DNA of 64,000 bases from Apus apus (GCF_020740795.1 NC_067283.1:59241966-59305965), one strand, 5' to 3'; counted from the stretch's first letter, positions 1 to 11,939 are shown. Numbers and translations are program-made. Notes: a model not told the origin generated them from the sequence alone.

Positions 1-871
1 GGATGGTTTTATTTCCCACTGTCTTGTTTCTCAGCACATGGGGAAGACCTGCTGCCACATCTTTAAGATTCCCTTCTTGAAGAATTTACAGCCTTTCTGG
101 ACTCCTTTGCCCTTTAGGACTAACTCCCAAGGGTGTGTCACATAAAAAGGCAACCTTTCCCCGTCTCAGAGTCCCAGAGAGAACTGAGACAGCTTGGCCG
201 TTGGCAAATTCACTAGCTGTGTAGATTTTAGGTGAAGATAGTAAAGACAAAATAAGAACATCTAACAGAGTCAGAGGTGCAAGTCTTACCAAAAGGCATC
301 CCCTTTTGGAGGAGAAGGGAGGATTTGGGCCCATTGGCCTTTCCAGATAGCTGTTGATCTCTTCCTCCAGAGAAAGAGAGGATTCTAAGACTAATTTATA
401 CTAACTGACGAGATGGGAGTAGGTCCCACCTAGTTTTCTGACTGGTACCTTTGCAGGCTGATATTACACAATTAAGAGAGGGCAGGGGAAAAGGACCAGT
501 GTCGCTCTTGATACAAATTTCTCAGGTGTCATAATTTCCATTGTTTTGGCTTATTGCTACCACCCCAGGCTATAGAATCTTCATCCTGCTCTAGAAGTCA
601 TGCTAATTGCCAGTCATCAAGTTTGCAGCCAAGGTGTTGCCCATGCCTGGTGCCAGAGTTTTATCTTGGCCAATACGTTGGCTGACACAATGGTCTATTC
701 CTTCTGCCCCCAACTCCTTATCACAGTGATTTAGCCTGCTGCCTTTTGCAAGACAGTCCCTCTTGGGGGTTGGGGAAGGCTGAGGGATTATGCAGACTGG
801 CAGGACAGCATTTGTTTTGTTAAATTTAACAATTGTCCTGTTGTCCTACAATATCGACCCCGTCACCTCAG
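1..871. other. Probable 3' end of the ERV; no LTR border identified
   Basis: Non-coding sequence downstream (minus strand) of the env remnant. A minus-strand AATAAA (plus tttatt at 8-13) and a TATAAA-like motif near 396 would suit an LTR, but the spacing is long and I find no inverted ends or duplication, so LTR identity is unproven. Confidence 0.3.
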
Positions 872-1454
872 TCACAACTCATCAAGAACATCATATACTT
901 TGGGTTTAGGCGGGTCGAGGGGTCCATCTTCCTCCTCCTTCCTTTCATCGATGGGGGATGGCATTAAAGGGATGCCTTCAGTATCACAAACCTGAAGCAT
1001 TTTAAGCTGCATGGCTAGGGCTCTAGTTATCATAGATTTCACACATGACAACCCAATAATAACAACAACAAACATAACAGCAAACATTAATGCATACTGG
1101 ATTAGATTCTGAAGCCATCCACTAGTATTTAGTCCAAATGAATCAAAGATCTTTGAAATCCATCCAATGTGTCTGGGCTTCAACTTCTCGCAAAGTTCTC
1201 AGGTCTCATCAGCAATTCTTGGCATTCCATCCATGGCTTCTTGTAGGGTAAGAAGACACATTTGGAATTGACACACAGCAGGTTTCATGAGGGTATGTAA
1301 CGTTCAGCCACCCATAAATATAGTTCTCCTTCAGCGATACAACGCCCAAAGCAGATTGGTTTTGCAGAGTCCCCTGTGAAGTTGACTGCAGCTGAAGGTT
1401 TGTAGCTTCAATAGCTGTTTGTGCCCAATTAGCTAGAGATTCTACTCTTGCCAT
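872..1454 (-). pseudogene. Endogenous retrovirus env remnant, transmembrane subunit (broken)
   Basis: Two adjacent minus-strand open stretches (1454-1209, then 1183-872) in different reading states, separated by a stop. The first contains LQNQSAL, like the LQNR(R/A)AL core of retroviral TM heptad repeats, followed by a Cys-Cys pair. The second has a long hydrophobic helix of about 20 residues (about 1115-1050) and a charged tail rich in Glu and Pro, as at the end of an Env cytoplasmic tail. The surface subunit is absent. It belongs to a decayed ERV whose 3' side faces position 1. The exact ERV genus is not clear. Confidence 0.6.
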
Positions 1455-1748
1455 GTTGAATTTTCTATATGCAATTGATTATTCATTATTACTGTAAAAC
1501 ATTCTTATCCAGCAAAACACACACAAGTTATGCTACTAACTAAAATTTTGTCGAATGTATAAAAAAGAAGAAAACGAAACACAAGAAAATCAATATTCCT
1601 AGAGGCACTCAAGATCAGCACAGGTGAGTCCTTGATCTCAGGTGCAATTTTCAGGCTTCTGGAATATCTGTGAGCACATAAAACGAAGAGAGATGCTCAG
1701 TTGTCATGCAACCGGCTGGTCTTAGATTAAAAAGCAGTTACTACTCAT

Positions 1749-1927
1749 CTAGTACTGATTCAGTGGAGTTTCTTTTGCTTCCCAAGCATAAAGGTGTTTT
1801 GGAGCTGCTAGTACCGTTGCTTCAGTTCCAATTTGAGGCATTTTAAGTAGCACAGGCTGATGCACACGAAAGCGAGTAGGGCGTTCTCTTGGCTTTTCGT
1901 CTGCCTTTGGCATCAAAGTTGTGGCAG
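1749..1927 (-). pseudogene. Open frame of unknown identity, probably part of the same ERV, cut by a CR1
   Basis: A minus-strand frame stays open from the CR1 junction at 1927 to a stop at 1751-1749, reading RFRVHQPVLLKMP and similar. It lies upstream of the env remnant in the same orientation, so it may be the end of pol or the start of env, but I cannot assign it to a family. The CR1 tail at 1928-2400 is inserted directly against it. Confidence 0.3.
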
Positions 1928-2400
1928 GATCACAGAATATTCATGGTTGGAAAGGACCTCTGAGATCACGGAGTTCAACTATAAAAAACCAACCAAACAA
2001 AAAACCAAAACCCAAACACCCAGAAAACCCCACAAACACCCAGCCTACAATCTCAGCCACTAGAGCATGCCCTGAAGTTTCTCATCTACACATTTCTTGA
2101 ATACATCCAAGGATGGTGACTCAACCACCTCCCTGGGCAGGCTGTTTCAGTGCCTGATCACTCTTTCAGTAAAGAAATTCCTCCTAATATCCAATTTAAA
2201 CCTCCCCTGCTGCAACTTCAGACCATTTCCTCTGGTTCTGTCACTATTCACTTGGGAGAAGAGGCCATCGCCCGCCTCTCTACAATCTCCTTCCAGGTAG
2301 CTGTAGAGGGCAATGATGTGTCCCCTCAGCCTCCTCTTCTCCAAACTAAACATCCCTAGTTCCCTCAGCTGCTAATTGTATGACTTGTTCTCTTGGTTCC
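1928..2400 (-). mobile_element. CR1 LINE 3' end (5'-truncated)
   Basis: Reverse-oriented CR1 tail beginning ATCACAGAAT..GGTTGG and running through the typical 3' region (CTCTTTCAGTAAAGAA). It contains an AACCAAACAAAA-type low-complexity stretch at about 1985-2045. It sits against an ERV-derived open frame. The right border is approximate. Confidence 0.85.
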
Positions 2401-3289
2401 AGCTGAGCTGCACATGTATGTTTCAAAACTCAGCTCAACCCACAAGCTCCATTTGCTCATAATTTTAAATCCTGTCTTCCTGCAAAACAGAGCAGTAAAT
2501 TTCCCAGTCTGATTGTAGATGGATTATAGTTAAATGTGATACATTTGCTTCCCATTCTCCTGGGGAACAGAACTCTCTTGTGAAAGGCTTGCTGTATCAA
2601 CTCAAGCTAAATCAAGGCATGCTTCTTCAACCCAAAATTTTCCTGAATAAGACTTTTCTATCATGCATCATGATCAAGCCTAAAAGAGCGATCTGTAGAG
2701 TTGAGTTGGCTCAGCAATTCTTCAGTGGGGGAAAAAAAAAAAAAAGAAGTATTTCTGGAAAATTCAAGTCTTCCATGATAATGACAATTTCTAGTAGTGT
2801 TAGAGTTATTCTCATCCATATCTGAAAACAATCTAGCAGGCTAGATGAAGGTTTAAATAAAATTCCAGTGGAACCAGTCCTCTTTCCCTGGACTCAACTA
2901 GGTAGAGTATGAAAAGCTGTGCTTGATTGAAGTCATCCTACCAAAAGCGCACCATACAGAATCAGCTTAAATTTAAAGAGAAATCTCTAATCTTACTTTA
3001 TATAATCTTTAATTTAATTTTTAATATTAAATATTTCTCAACAGCATTTACCAGTTAATAGACACGTTCTCAGCACAATTATTGCTTAGACCAGATTTAT
3101 CCGTTTAGTCTGTCCTACTCGTAACTGGAGTTCTTGCTTTCTCAATGTAATAAAAATAACTGAAGATAGCGTAGCTACTTTCTCCGTGCATTTCCAAGAG
3201 ATTTTTTGTAATTTCTCATAGAAAGCTATTTCAGAAGGCTATAATATCAGGTTCTTTCAGGAGGATGATCTCATGGTTATAAGAGGTAA
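2401..3289. other. Unassigned AT-rich sequence
   Basis: No gene or familiar repeat seen. It could include further decayed ERV sequence in continuation of the element to its left, but no motif supports that. Confidence 0.3.
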
Positions 3290-3640
3290 ATCACAGAATC
3301 TTAGGAAAAAAGCTAGGCTGAAAGAGGCCTCTGGGGGTCCAACCTCCTGCTGCAGTCAAAGTTAGTTTCCAAGCTTGCTCAGTTGCATGCTTAAAATCTG
3401 TAAGGACAGAGATTCCATGACCTCCCTGGGCACCCTGTTTTTATGCTTGACCACTCTCATGGTGAAGAATTTTTTCCTTATCAGGAAAAGTGTCAGAAAT
3501 TCTGTTGTTGCAATTTGTGCCAGTTAATTCTTGTGTTCTAGTGAGAACAAGTACAAGTCTGAAAGTGCCTGGGTGTTTCTTATCCAAAGAACTCTCTTAA
3601 GGGGTTTATTTCAACAGCAATTGTTTCTAGTTGCCATTTT
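3290..3640 (-). mobile_element. CR1-like LINE tail, divergent
   Basis: Begins with AATCACAGAATCTTAGG and GGTCCAACCTCCTGCTGCAG, the reverse complement of a CR1 3' end of a different subfamily, followed by a passage resembling the chicken CR1-F tail. More diverged than the neighbouring copies; right border approximate. Confidence 0.65.
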
Positions 3641-3729
3641 ATTTAAAACCTGCCTCCTCTCCCTCCACTCATCTGCTTCCATAAAGAACTGAGTCGCTTT
3701 GTGACACAAGGCAAGTTGTTATCAATGCC

Positions 3730-4940
3730 CAACTCTCCCAACACCATGGGAGCTGATGAGATGCATCCACAGGTCCTGAGGAAACTGGTAGATGAAGTTG
3801 CAAAGCCACTGTCCATCATATTTGAGAAGCTGTGGCAGTCTGGGTGAAGTTCCCACTGAAAGCACAACCCCCATTCACAAAGAGGGAAAAAAAGGAAGAC
3901 CTGGGGAACTACCAGCCAGTCAGTCTGACTTCTGTGCAGGGCAAACTCATGGAGCGCATCCTCTTGAAGGCTCTGCTAAGGCACATGGAAAATAAGGAGG
4001 TGAGTGGTGACAACCAACATGGCTTCACCAACGGCAAATAGTGCCCCTCAAAGTTGGTGGCCTTCTATGAGAGGGTTGCAGTGTTGGTGGATAAGGGAAG
4101 AGCAACTGATGTCATCTACCTGGACTTGTGCAAAGCACTTAATGCTGTCCTTCACCACACCCTTGTCTCTAAATTGGAGAGATATGGATTTGATGGATGG
4201 ACCACTTGGTGGATTGCGAATTGGCTGAACAATTGCATTCCAAGAATTGTGGTCAATGGCTTGATGTCCAAATGGAGACCAGTGAGTGACAAAGGGTGTA
4301 CTGGGATCGGTGCTGTTTAACATGTTTGTCAGCAACGTGGGCAGTGGAATTGAGTGCACCCCCAGCAAGTTTGCTGACGACACCAAGCTGTGTGGTGTGG
4401 TTGACACACTGGAAGGAAGGGATGATGTCCAGAGGGACCTTGACAGGCTTGAGAGGCGAGCCCATGCCAACTTCATGAAGTTCAGTAAGGCAAGTTCAGA
4501 GGAGGGCCACAAAGATGATCAGAGGCTGGAGCACCTCTCCTTGAAGATAGGCTGAGAGTGTTGAGGTTGTTCAGCCTGGAGCGGAGAAGGCTCTGGAGAG
4601 ATGTTACAGAGGCCTTCCAGTACCTTGAAGGGGGCCTAGAGGAAAGCTGGGGAGCAATTTTTTACAAGGCCATGGAGTGACAGGATGAGGGTGAACAGTT
4701 TTAAGCTGAAAGAGGGTAGATTTAGATTAGATATTAGGCAGAAATTCTTCAGTGTGAGAGTGGGAACAGGTTGCACAGAGAAGTTATGGATGCCCCCTCC
4801 CTGCAAGCGTTCAAGGGCAGGTTGGATGGGGCTTTGAGAAACATGGTCTAGCAGAAAGTGTCCCTGCCCATGCAGGAGTATTGGAACTAGATGATCTTTA
4901 AGGTCCCTTCCAACCCTAGCCATTCTATGATTCTATGATT
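3730..4940 (+). mobile_element. CR1 LINE, reverse transcriptase part and 3' end (degenerate)
   Basis: Fragments of the RT domain are readable in shifting frames, for example [38 protein letters not shown] and [17 protein letters not shown] (the F/YADDT box). It ends in CCATTCTATGATTCTATGAT, the CR1 3' signature. The FADD catalytic motif is visible but frameshifts make it dead. An internal stretch between about 4490 and 4500 joins upstream RT to the 3' UTR, so part of the C-terminal region is deleted. Confidence 0.92.
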
Positions 4941-5170
4941 TACAAGTAAGTGTATGTATGAAGAGGAAGAACCACCATACACAAACATCTATGCAAATCT
5001 TTTGCCTGGTGGGTGAAAAATTTATAGGGATTTTTTTCTACATTAGGAATACGTAAGGGAAAACTGGAGTACAAGTGAAAATAAGCCGTGATTTGCAGCC
5101 TGGACTCAAGAAATTGTTCATAACCTGGTGAATGAATATGACAAAAAACGGTATGGAATAAGGAGTGGAA
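4941..5170. other. Unassigned spacer
   Basis: Unique-looking sequence between a CR1 and an LTR; nothing recognised. Confidence 0.3.
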
Positions 5171-5564
5171 TGTTCTGGTTTGAGGGGGGGGCAGCCTAAC
5201 TTTAGGGTACCAATATGAGGACCTAGAGAGAGGGTGTTTAGGACCCTGAGGGATCCGGGGGCAGAACAGGGAGGGGTCAGGATTCCCTCCCATCTTCTGC
5301 CACACCCTATAAATCTAGGAGGACAGGAAGTCTCTGCCTTCCTGCTCCTTTCTTCCTTGCTGCTTTGCAGCACTTGGAGGTCTTGGAGAGAGGCCCCTGC
5401 TTCTATTTTTAATCAGATCTCTGAAGGATCTGAAACCATCAGGTGCTGGGAAGAGCCATGGACCCCTTTGCAGAGTCAGCCCTGCTGCAAGGGACCTTCA
5501 GACACTTCAGACACTGATCATTGAGATCAGGTTTTGTATATATTTGTATGTATTTGTTTCTCAT

Positions 5565-5998
5565 TGTTGCAGAATGGCTTGAGCAGCAAGGCCATGGGTC
5601 CTTGCTATCTCCTCGAGAGGCCTTGAGAGTTTAACACAAATAGCAGCTGTACAAGCAATCTCTTTTTTTAGCCTAACACAAGTATAAACAATCTCTCTGT
5701 TAGCTTAAACTAACTCAAGGACAAGGTAGAGAAGTAGAATAATAGAAAACAAGGAAGAACCCTGGAACTCAGTGTGTATGTTACTATCCAGTAAAATCAC
5801 TGCAAGTAGTTACCATCCAGTGAAATCGCTACAAGTAGTTATTATCCAATGAAATCACTACAAGTAGTTACTATCCAATGAATTCACTACAAGTAGTTTT
5901 GGAAAAGGGTATAAAAGTAACACTGTGTATTCAATAAATCGAAGCTTGCTTTATCAATCACATTGATTTTGGACTGCTTGCTTCCCTCGCCGCCGGCA
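5565..5998 (+). mobile_element. Solo ERV LTR inserted into the older LTR
   Basis: 434 bp, TGTTGCAG...CCGGCA, flanked by perfect 5-bp duplications CTCAT (5560-5564 and 5999-6003). It has a TATAAAA at 5910-5916 and AATAAA at 5933-5938, the compact U3-R arrangement of an LTR promoter. U3 carries four 29-bp tandem repeats. No internal retroviral sequence remains, so it is a solo LTR left by recombination. Confidence 0.8.
5781..5896 (+). repeat. Four 29-bp tandem repeats in LTR U3
   Basis: Four consecutive 29-bp units (5781-5809, 5810-5838, 5839-5867, 5868-5896), each with the pattern TTA(C/T)(T/C)ATCCA..GAAATC followed by ACAAGTAG, differing by a few substitutions. They lie 14 bp upstream of the TATA box. 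Two contain a CCAAT box. Such U3 repeats usually act as enhancers in retroviral LTRs (inference). Confidence 0.9.
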
Positions 5999-6174
5999 CT
6001 CATCCCACATGTTAGTGTCCCTTCCCTGTTCCAGTTAAACCTGTTCTAGTTTTAACTTCCAACCTTTCAGTCTCTGTTATTCCCCCTATATCTTCCCGTG
6101 GGAGGCTGGAGGGGAGTAGCCGACAGCAGTTCTGTTCTCTGGTCTTTGGTTCACCCTGACCAGTAAACCAGACA

Positions 6175-6689
6175 AAAAGTTACATGGCAGTTTCACTGCC
6201 AAAGAAACAAGATGAACCTGTCTGGTGGCTTTCTGCTGAAGGAAGACCTTTCAGTCCTCAGAGCCACCATTTTTACTCACTTCATTAAGAACGTTACCAA
6301 GCTTGAATATCTATGTTGACATGAGTCCTTAGTGTGCGTAACATTATTTTCTTTGGAATTTAACTTTCAGTACAAGTTTTTTATTGCAGTCTCAAAAGAA
6401 GAAGCTGTCACAGTTACATCTTTGGACTAGGCAATAGGAGATGGAGTAGCAAGTACTGCAGGAGGGATGCACTTGTTTAATACATTCTTGTGTATCACAC
6501 TTATTGCGAAGGTATTATTTATGGTAGCTGAACAGCAAAATAGTAATGCGTTTGTATGTTCAAAGGGTATCTTTCAGTATGCTTTGTGATGAGAAGGAAT
6601 AGTTTTTAATCTGAAAATTAAAACATTGCAAATTATCTGAAAGATACTACAGTTTATTTTCATCACTTACAGTGCACTAGAAGAACAAC
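6175..6689. other. Unassigned sequence
   Basis: No gene or repeat recognised. Confidence 0.3.
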
Positions 6690-7390
6690 AGAGCAGGGCA
6701 CAAGCAACCTAGGAGATTCCTGCACTGCACTGACAACAGCTTCCTAACACAGGTGTTGAAGAGGCTATCAAGCAAAGGTGCTCTGCTGGACCTGTTAGTT
6801 TGGCTGCTGTGAGCATGAGATGGTGGAGTTCAAGACACTGAGAGGAGGTAGCAGGGCAAAAAGCAGGACCAACAGGCCTGGATTTCAGGAGAACAGGCCT
6901 CTTCAGAGATCACCTTGAAAGAATCCCTAGAGAAAAGGGAGGAGGGAGATCCAGGAGAGCTGGCTGATATTCAACGATCACCTCCTCCAAAGTCAAGAAT
7001 GGCCCATCCCGACAAGTACAACATCAAGTAAAGGTAGCAGAAGGCCTGCATAGCTGAGCAAGGAGTTCCTGAAAGTATTCAGAAAAAACAGAAATGTACA
7101 GGAGGCGGAAGTAGGGGCAGATGACCCAGGAGGAGCATAGAGATGCTGGCTGATCATGCAGGGATGGGGTTAGGAAAGCCGGAGACCAATGTTACAAAAC
7201 TGTGAGGAGTAAGTGATAGACCAGATGGACGTGCTGCCATTCAGAGTGACCTTGACAGACTGGATAACTGGGCAGAGTGGAACCACGTGAAGTTCAACAA
7301 GGGGAAATGCAAAGTCTTGATCTGCACTGGAAGCCCACAGGCTAGAATGGAGCTCTGCAGAGAGATACACTAGCACCCTTCGTGGACTGC
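6690..7390 (+). mobile_element. CR1 LINE fragment, internally deleted
   Basis: Resembles the CR1 ORF2 segment between endonuclease and RT (passage with CACCTCCTCCAAAGTCAAGA near 6980) up to about 7180, then jumps to the passage after RT (AGTGACCTTGACAGACTGG at about 7245). RT itself is missing. Diverged, with no usable frame. Confidence 0.7.
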
Positions 7391-8984
7391 AGGTCCGTTC
7401 AGTAATTGCTTTTTAAAAATAAGTAGTGATGCTGCTATTACACCAAATATTTTAGTGCTGGTCATGCAACAGATCAGGATCCTGTCCTTTAAGCTGTCCA
7501 TTCAAGCTATGCTCAGTTCACATTGTGCTGTCATAGAAAGCATTTGGGCTTATACAGAAAACACTGAACCCAGTTACCCAGTTCAGATACTGCTTTTGTC
7601 TGCAGGAATTGTTTCTCTGGCTTTGGAAACTCCTGCAGTGCTCTTTTTCACAGGTAAAAGAAACCCTATACAAGAAAACAGAAATTAATTTTAATCTCTT
7701 ATACAAACTGTGTAGAATTGGTAAAAACGAGAGTCTATGTAAGCCTATTAATCATCAGACTTAATAAGAATTGTCCTCAAGACGGTTTCTAATAAAAAGT
7801 TGAAACACTTTCTTATTTTGTATGAAAAATCTAACAAAACTGTAATACTTGATTAGATATATTCAGCTATCCAGAGGCTGAAGTGACGGGGTATGTTTAC
7901 ACACTTGACAGTGCTTTTATTATGTATATCAGAATAAATGGGTTTATTTTACTTAACATATTTTCCTCTGGGGTTATTGCAAACCAAGAATTAATTTTAA
8001 AATACCAAATAGAAACATGAAGATGTGATCAAATTCATCTGCTTGTAAAACACAGTCCTCTTGGTTTCAAAAGATGCTGTTTGTGGAGTTCATCTCTCCC
8101 TTGATTCATGTGTTGCTGTAACATTTTTTCACAAACCAAGCCTAGAATCAATACGTTACTTTAAGGCAGGCACAGGTTACTTCTAGTAACATAACGGTGA
8201 AGGTTGGGCATTTCTTTAGGATGGGACTGGTATCTGAATGGTAACCTGAATGTTAATTTTAAACCTGAGCCTCTATTACTACACAAAAAACAATGATATC
8301 ATAGTACTTACATTTAATTTGACCCTCCAAAATTTTCCCTGAAGTTGTTTTACATGGAATACCTGGTCCAGGTTCAAAAAATTACACAAAATTACACATT
8401 TGCGCTTTGGAATATGTTTGCTATATACTCAAAAATAACAATAATCTCTCAATAATTCAAGCAATGAGTATCTTGGCTCTGCTATGACCTCAGCCTGTTC
8501 TCATCCTGCCCATTCTGGCTGGACCATCCTAGCTTTTCTGGACCAATACAACGTATGCACCCTGAAAAACTAGATAATCAAAGAGCTTGCAGGATTAAAA
8601 ATTCACTCCAACATTTTAAATGTTGTCACAGATAATTAGCACTATTAGCCAGAAATTTTTCTGCGTGACCAAAACTTTTCACCTGAGCAGCAAAAACAAG
8701 ACACACCAAAGGCAGCTGATGTAGCTAAGATACTCACTCGGTTCTGTATTTAGGCAAGAAACAAGAATGATATACTGGCAGTGTGAAGGTCATGCTGCAG
8801 AGTTTCTTTTTGGGTTTTTTTGGGGGTGGAGAAGCGTAGGTCTCATGATCTATCACTGGTCTCCATCTGGACATCGAGCTGTTGAACACAACTCTTTTGA
8901 GTGTAACCACTGAGACAGTTTGGTACCCAACAAGTGGTGAAATCCATATCGTCCATATGTTGTGCAGGGTGTGCTGTCGAATGA
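7391..8984. other. Unassigned intergenic sequence
   Basis: AT-rich, no gene or familiar repeat seen. Short open frames present here show no recognisable features. Confidence 0.3.
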
Positions 8985-10800
8985 GGCAGGTGCCCTGGTG
9001 ACATAGGATGCAGAGAAGGTGGAGTTACTGAATGCCTTCTGTGCTTCAGTCTTTACCATTCAGGCCAGCCCTCAGGAGTCGCAGACTTTGGAGGTAGCAG
9101 AGAAGGTCTATACGAAGCAAGACTTTCCCTTGACTGAGAAGGATCAAGTTAGAGATCAGTTAAGTAAACTGAATATTGGCAAGTCCATGGATCTGGATGG
9201 GATACACCTGCAAGTGCTGAAGGAGCTGGCAGAAGTCATTGCTGGGCCACTCTCCATCATCTTTGAAAGGTCCTGGAGATCAGATGAGGTGCCTGAAGAC
9301 TGGAGGAAAGCCAGTGTCACCCCAGTCTTCAAAAAGGGTAAGAAGGAAGACCCAGGAAACGATAGGCAGCGAGCCTCATCTCCATCCCTGGTAGAGTCAT
9401 GGAACGACTAGTTCTGGGCGTCATCTCCAAACACGTAGAGGAAAAGAAGATTATGAGGAGTAGTCAGCATGGATTCACCAAGGGGAAATTACGCTTGGCC
9501 AATCTGCTAGCCTTCTATGATGGCATGAGTAGCTGTGTAGATGAGGGGAGAGCAGTGGATGTTGTCTACGTTGACTTCAGCATGGCTTTTGACACAGTCT
9601 CCCACAGAATCCTCATAGGGAAACTTAAGAAGCATGGGTTAGATAGGTGGACTGAGGACTGGCTGGAAGGCAGAGCTCAGACAGTTGCGATCTGTGGCAC
9701 GGAGTCTATTTGGAGGCCTTTAACTAGTGGTGTCACCCAGGAGTCAGTACTGGGTCCTATCCTGTTCAACATACTAATCAGTGACCTGGATGAAGGATGA
9801 GAGTGTACCCTCAGCAGGTTTGCTGGTGATACCCAACTGGGAGGAGTGGTTGATATACCAGAAGCCTGTGCTGCCATCCAGAGTGCTGGGCAGAGAGGAA
9901 CCTAATGAAGTTCATCAAGGGCAAGTGTAGGGTCCCGCACCTGGGTAGGAATAACCCCAGGCACCAGTACAGGTTAGAGGTTCTCCTGCTGGAAAGCAGC
10001 TCTGCGGGAGAAGGACCTGGGAGTCCTGGTGGACAACAGGATGACTACAGGCCAGCAGTGTGCCAAGAAAGCCAATGGCATCCTGGGGTGCATTAAGAGG
10101 GTGGCCAGCAGGTCAAGGGAGGTTATCCTCCCCCTCTGCTCAGCTCTGGGGAGGTCACATCTCAAGTACTGTGTCCGGCTCTGGTCTCCTCAGTTCAAGA
10201 AAGACTAGGAACTACTGGAAAGAGTCCAACGGAGGGCTACAAAGAAAACAAGGGGACCGGAGCATCTCTCTTGTAAGGAAAGGCTGGGCCTGTTTAGCAT
10301 GCAGAAGACAGAAGGGATCTTATGTTGTTGGCTTTGTGGGGTGTTTCGTTGTTTGGGTTTTTTTTTTCTTTCCCATGCCTGGATGATTGGATTTGGTGAT
10401 CTTAGAGGTATTTTCCAACTATGATGATTGTTCGATTCTGTGATTCTGTGTGATTCTGCAATTAGTACTTATAATTATCTACAGGGCAAGGGTCAGAAGG
10501 ATGGGGCCAGACTTTTCCAGTGATGCCCAGTGACAGGACAAGGAACAATGGGCACAAACTGGAACACAGGAAGTGTTCAATCTAAACATGAAGAAAAACT
10601 TCTTTACTGAGGGTGACAAAGCACAGGAACAAGCTGCCCAGGGAGACTGTGAAGTCTCCTTCTCTGGAGACGTTCAAAACTCGCTTGGACACGATCCTGC
10701 TCTAAGTGCTACCTGCTCTAAGTGAACCTGCTTTAGCGGGGACTGGCTTGGACTAGATCATCTCCAGAGGTCCCTTCCAACCTCTACCATTCTGTGATAC
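8985..10800 (+). mobile_element. CR1 LINE, RT to 3' end, with a nested CR1 tail
   Basis: Readable RT pieces in several frames: [60 protein letters not shown] and [20 protein letters not shown]. The catalytic-box region is GLLVIPNW-like after a frameshift, so the element is dead. Its 3' UTR is interrupted at 10323-10458 by another CR1 tail and resumes to end at CCATTCTGTGAT near 10800. Confidence 0.9.
10323..10458 (+). mobile_element. CR1 3' tail nested in a CR1
   Basis: About 136 bp ending in GATTCTGTGATTCTGTG-type repeats, splitting the host CR1 between GGGATCTTA and CAATTAGTACTTATAATTA, which are contiguous in CR1. Contains a T-rich stretch of about ten T. Confidence 0.7.
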
Positions 10801-11099
10801 ATCAGAGGGGCCAGGAACAGGCATCTCAGAGGGGGAAGGCAGAGGAAACAGCCCAGACCACAAATACCTAGTTTGTGCAAACAGATCACTCTATTTAGAT
10901 TTTATTAAGACTCTGATAGCAGTTATCTGACAGACTTCTGTGTCGCTTCCTAGAAATTTGTTTACAGCTACATATGGCATGATGAAGTTTATCTTTTGAA
11001 GCAACACAAAAATTCAGACAAAAAAAATCTAGTATTTCAGACTTTGTGTCTGAAATGAGTGTCCATGAGGAAGCAAGAACAAGACATTTGCAAACATCA
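10801..11099. other. Intergenic sequence beyond BRD9
   Basis: Short unassigned region between a CR1 and the BRD9 polyadenylation site. It may belong to a longer BRD9 3' UTR. Confidence 0.3.
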
Positions 11100-11939
11100 A
11101 AAGTGCTTTTGTATTTTTATTAGTATTTACAAAATACTGTAAATTCATGACATTTGTCCAGCTTGCACATACCAATGGTATAAAACCCCTCCGTTACATC
11201 AGTACTAAATTATAGAAGTTTTACTATAAAATTACTGAAAAGCACACCTTATCCAGTATTTTTCCCACCCAAGTAAATATATATGCCAAATTTAAAATAT
11301 TAAGAATCGTATTTTGTTCGTGTTTCATGACACAAGGGATCACAAAAACATTAATCTTTTTTAGATCCAGGGTAGAATTCTTGCAATGAGCACTTCAATG
11401 CAAGTACAGAATACCGTTACTCTCAAAGTAAGTATTCTCTAGAGTGATTAAAAAAAAGATTTAACAATATGGATTTAGGACTGAACTCCTACAGATAATT
11501 AGGGTTAGGAGATGAGAAACATAATAATGATGACAATTCATGCAATTCTGTCAGTGCTGAAATGAAATATTCCTCCATGAAGATGTTTGGTAGATAATTT
11601 TACTAGAAACATTTCATGACTGCTGCCATGACACCGGGAAAATTATCAGGTTTAGTTTCTATAAAATAACAGGGGTTTTTAACACATAATTTGTTGCTTT
11701 TCACTCAAGATTTACAGACGAGTATACAGCAACCTCCTTCAATAAACAAATCAGGAGCAGGTTTTGGTACATGGCTAACAAAATGATGTACTAACTAGGT
11801 ATTTTTCTTTTGTTTAATCCAGCATATATGATAATAATAGATAGGCAACCTCACAGAAAAGGGGGAAAAACTTAGGTTTCTGCCATGGACAAAAACTTTA
11901 GAAAAACATATTACAATTTAAATACAAAATATATACAGA
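11100..11939 (-). other. BRD9: BRD9 3' untranslated region (probable extent)
   Basis: AT-rich sequence after the BRD9 stop with no transposon recognised in it. An AATAAA on the minus strand (plus-strand tttatt at 11116-11121) is the most likely polyadenylation signal, giving a 3' UTR of about 840 nt. Another minus-strand AATAAA near 10899-10904 could serve a longer form. Extent is inferred. Confidence 0.55.

Larger units (their letters stand above)
5171..6174 (+). mobile_element. ERV LTR (older), split by a second LTR
   Basis: Starts TGTTCTGGTTTGA and ends GTAAACCAGACA, imperfect inverted ends typical of an avian LTR family whose other members in this window start TGTCCTGGTTTGAGCC. The two halves (5171-5564 and 5999-6174) are separated by an LTR with its own target duplication. 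Removing the insert leaves about 570 bp. I see no clear target duplication for the outer LTR, so its ends are less certain. Confidence 0.6.

Noticed and set aside
4048..4512. A 154-codon minus-strand open frame
   Set aside because: Antisense of the CR1 reverse transcriptase. A similar antisense frame occurs over the copy at 24051-24476, which confirms that it is a shadow.
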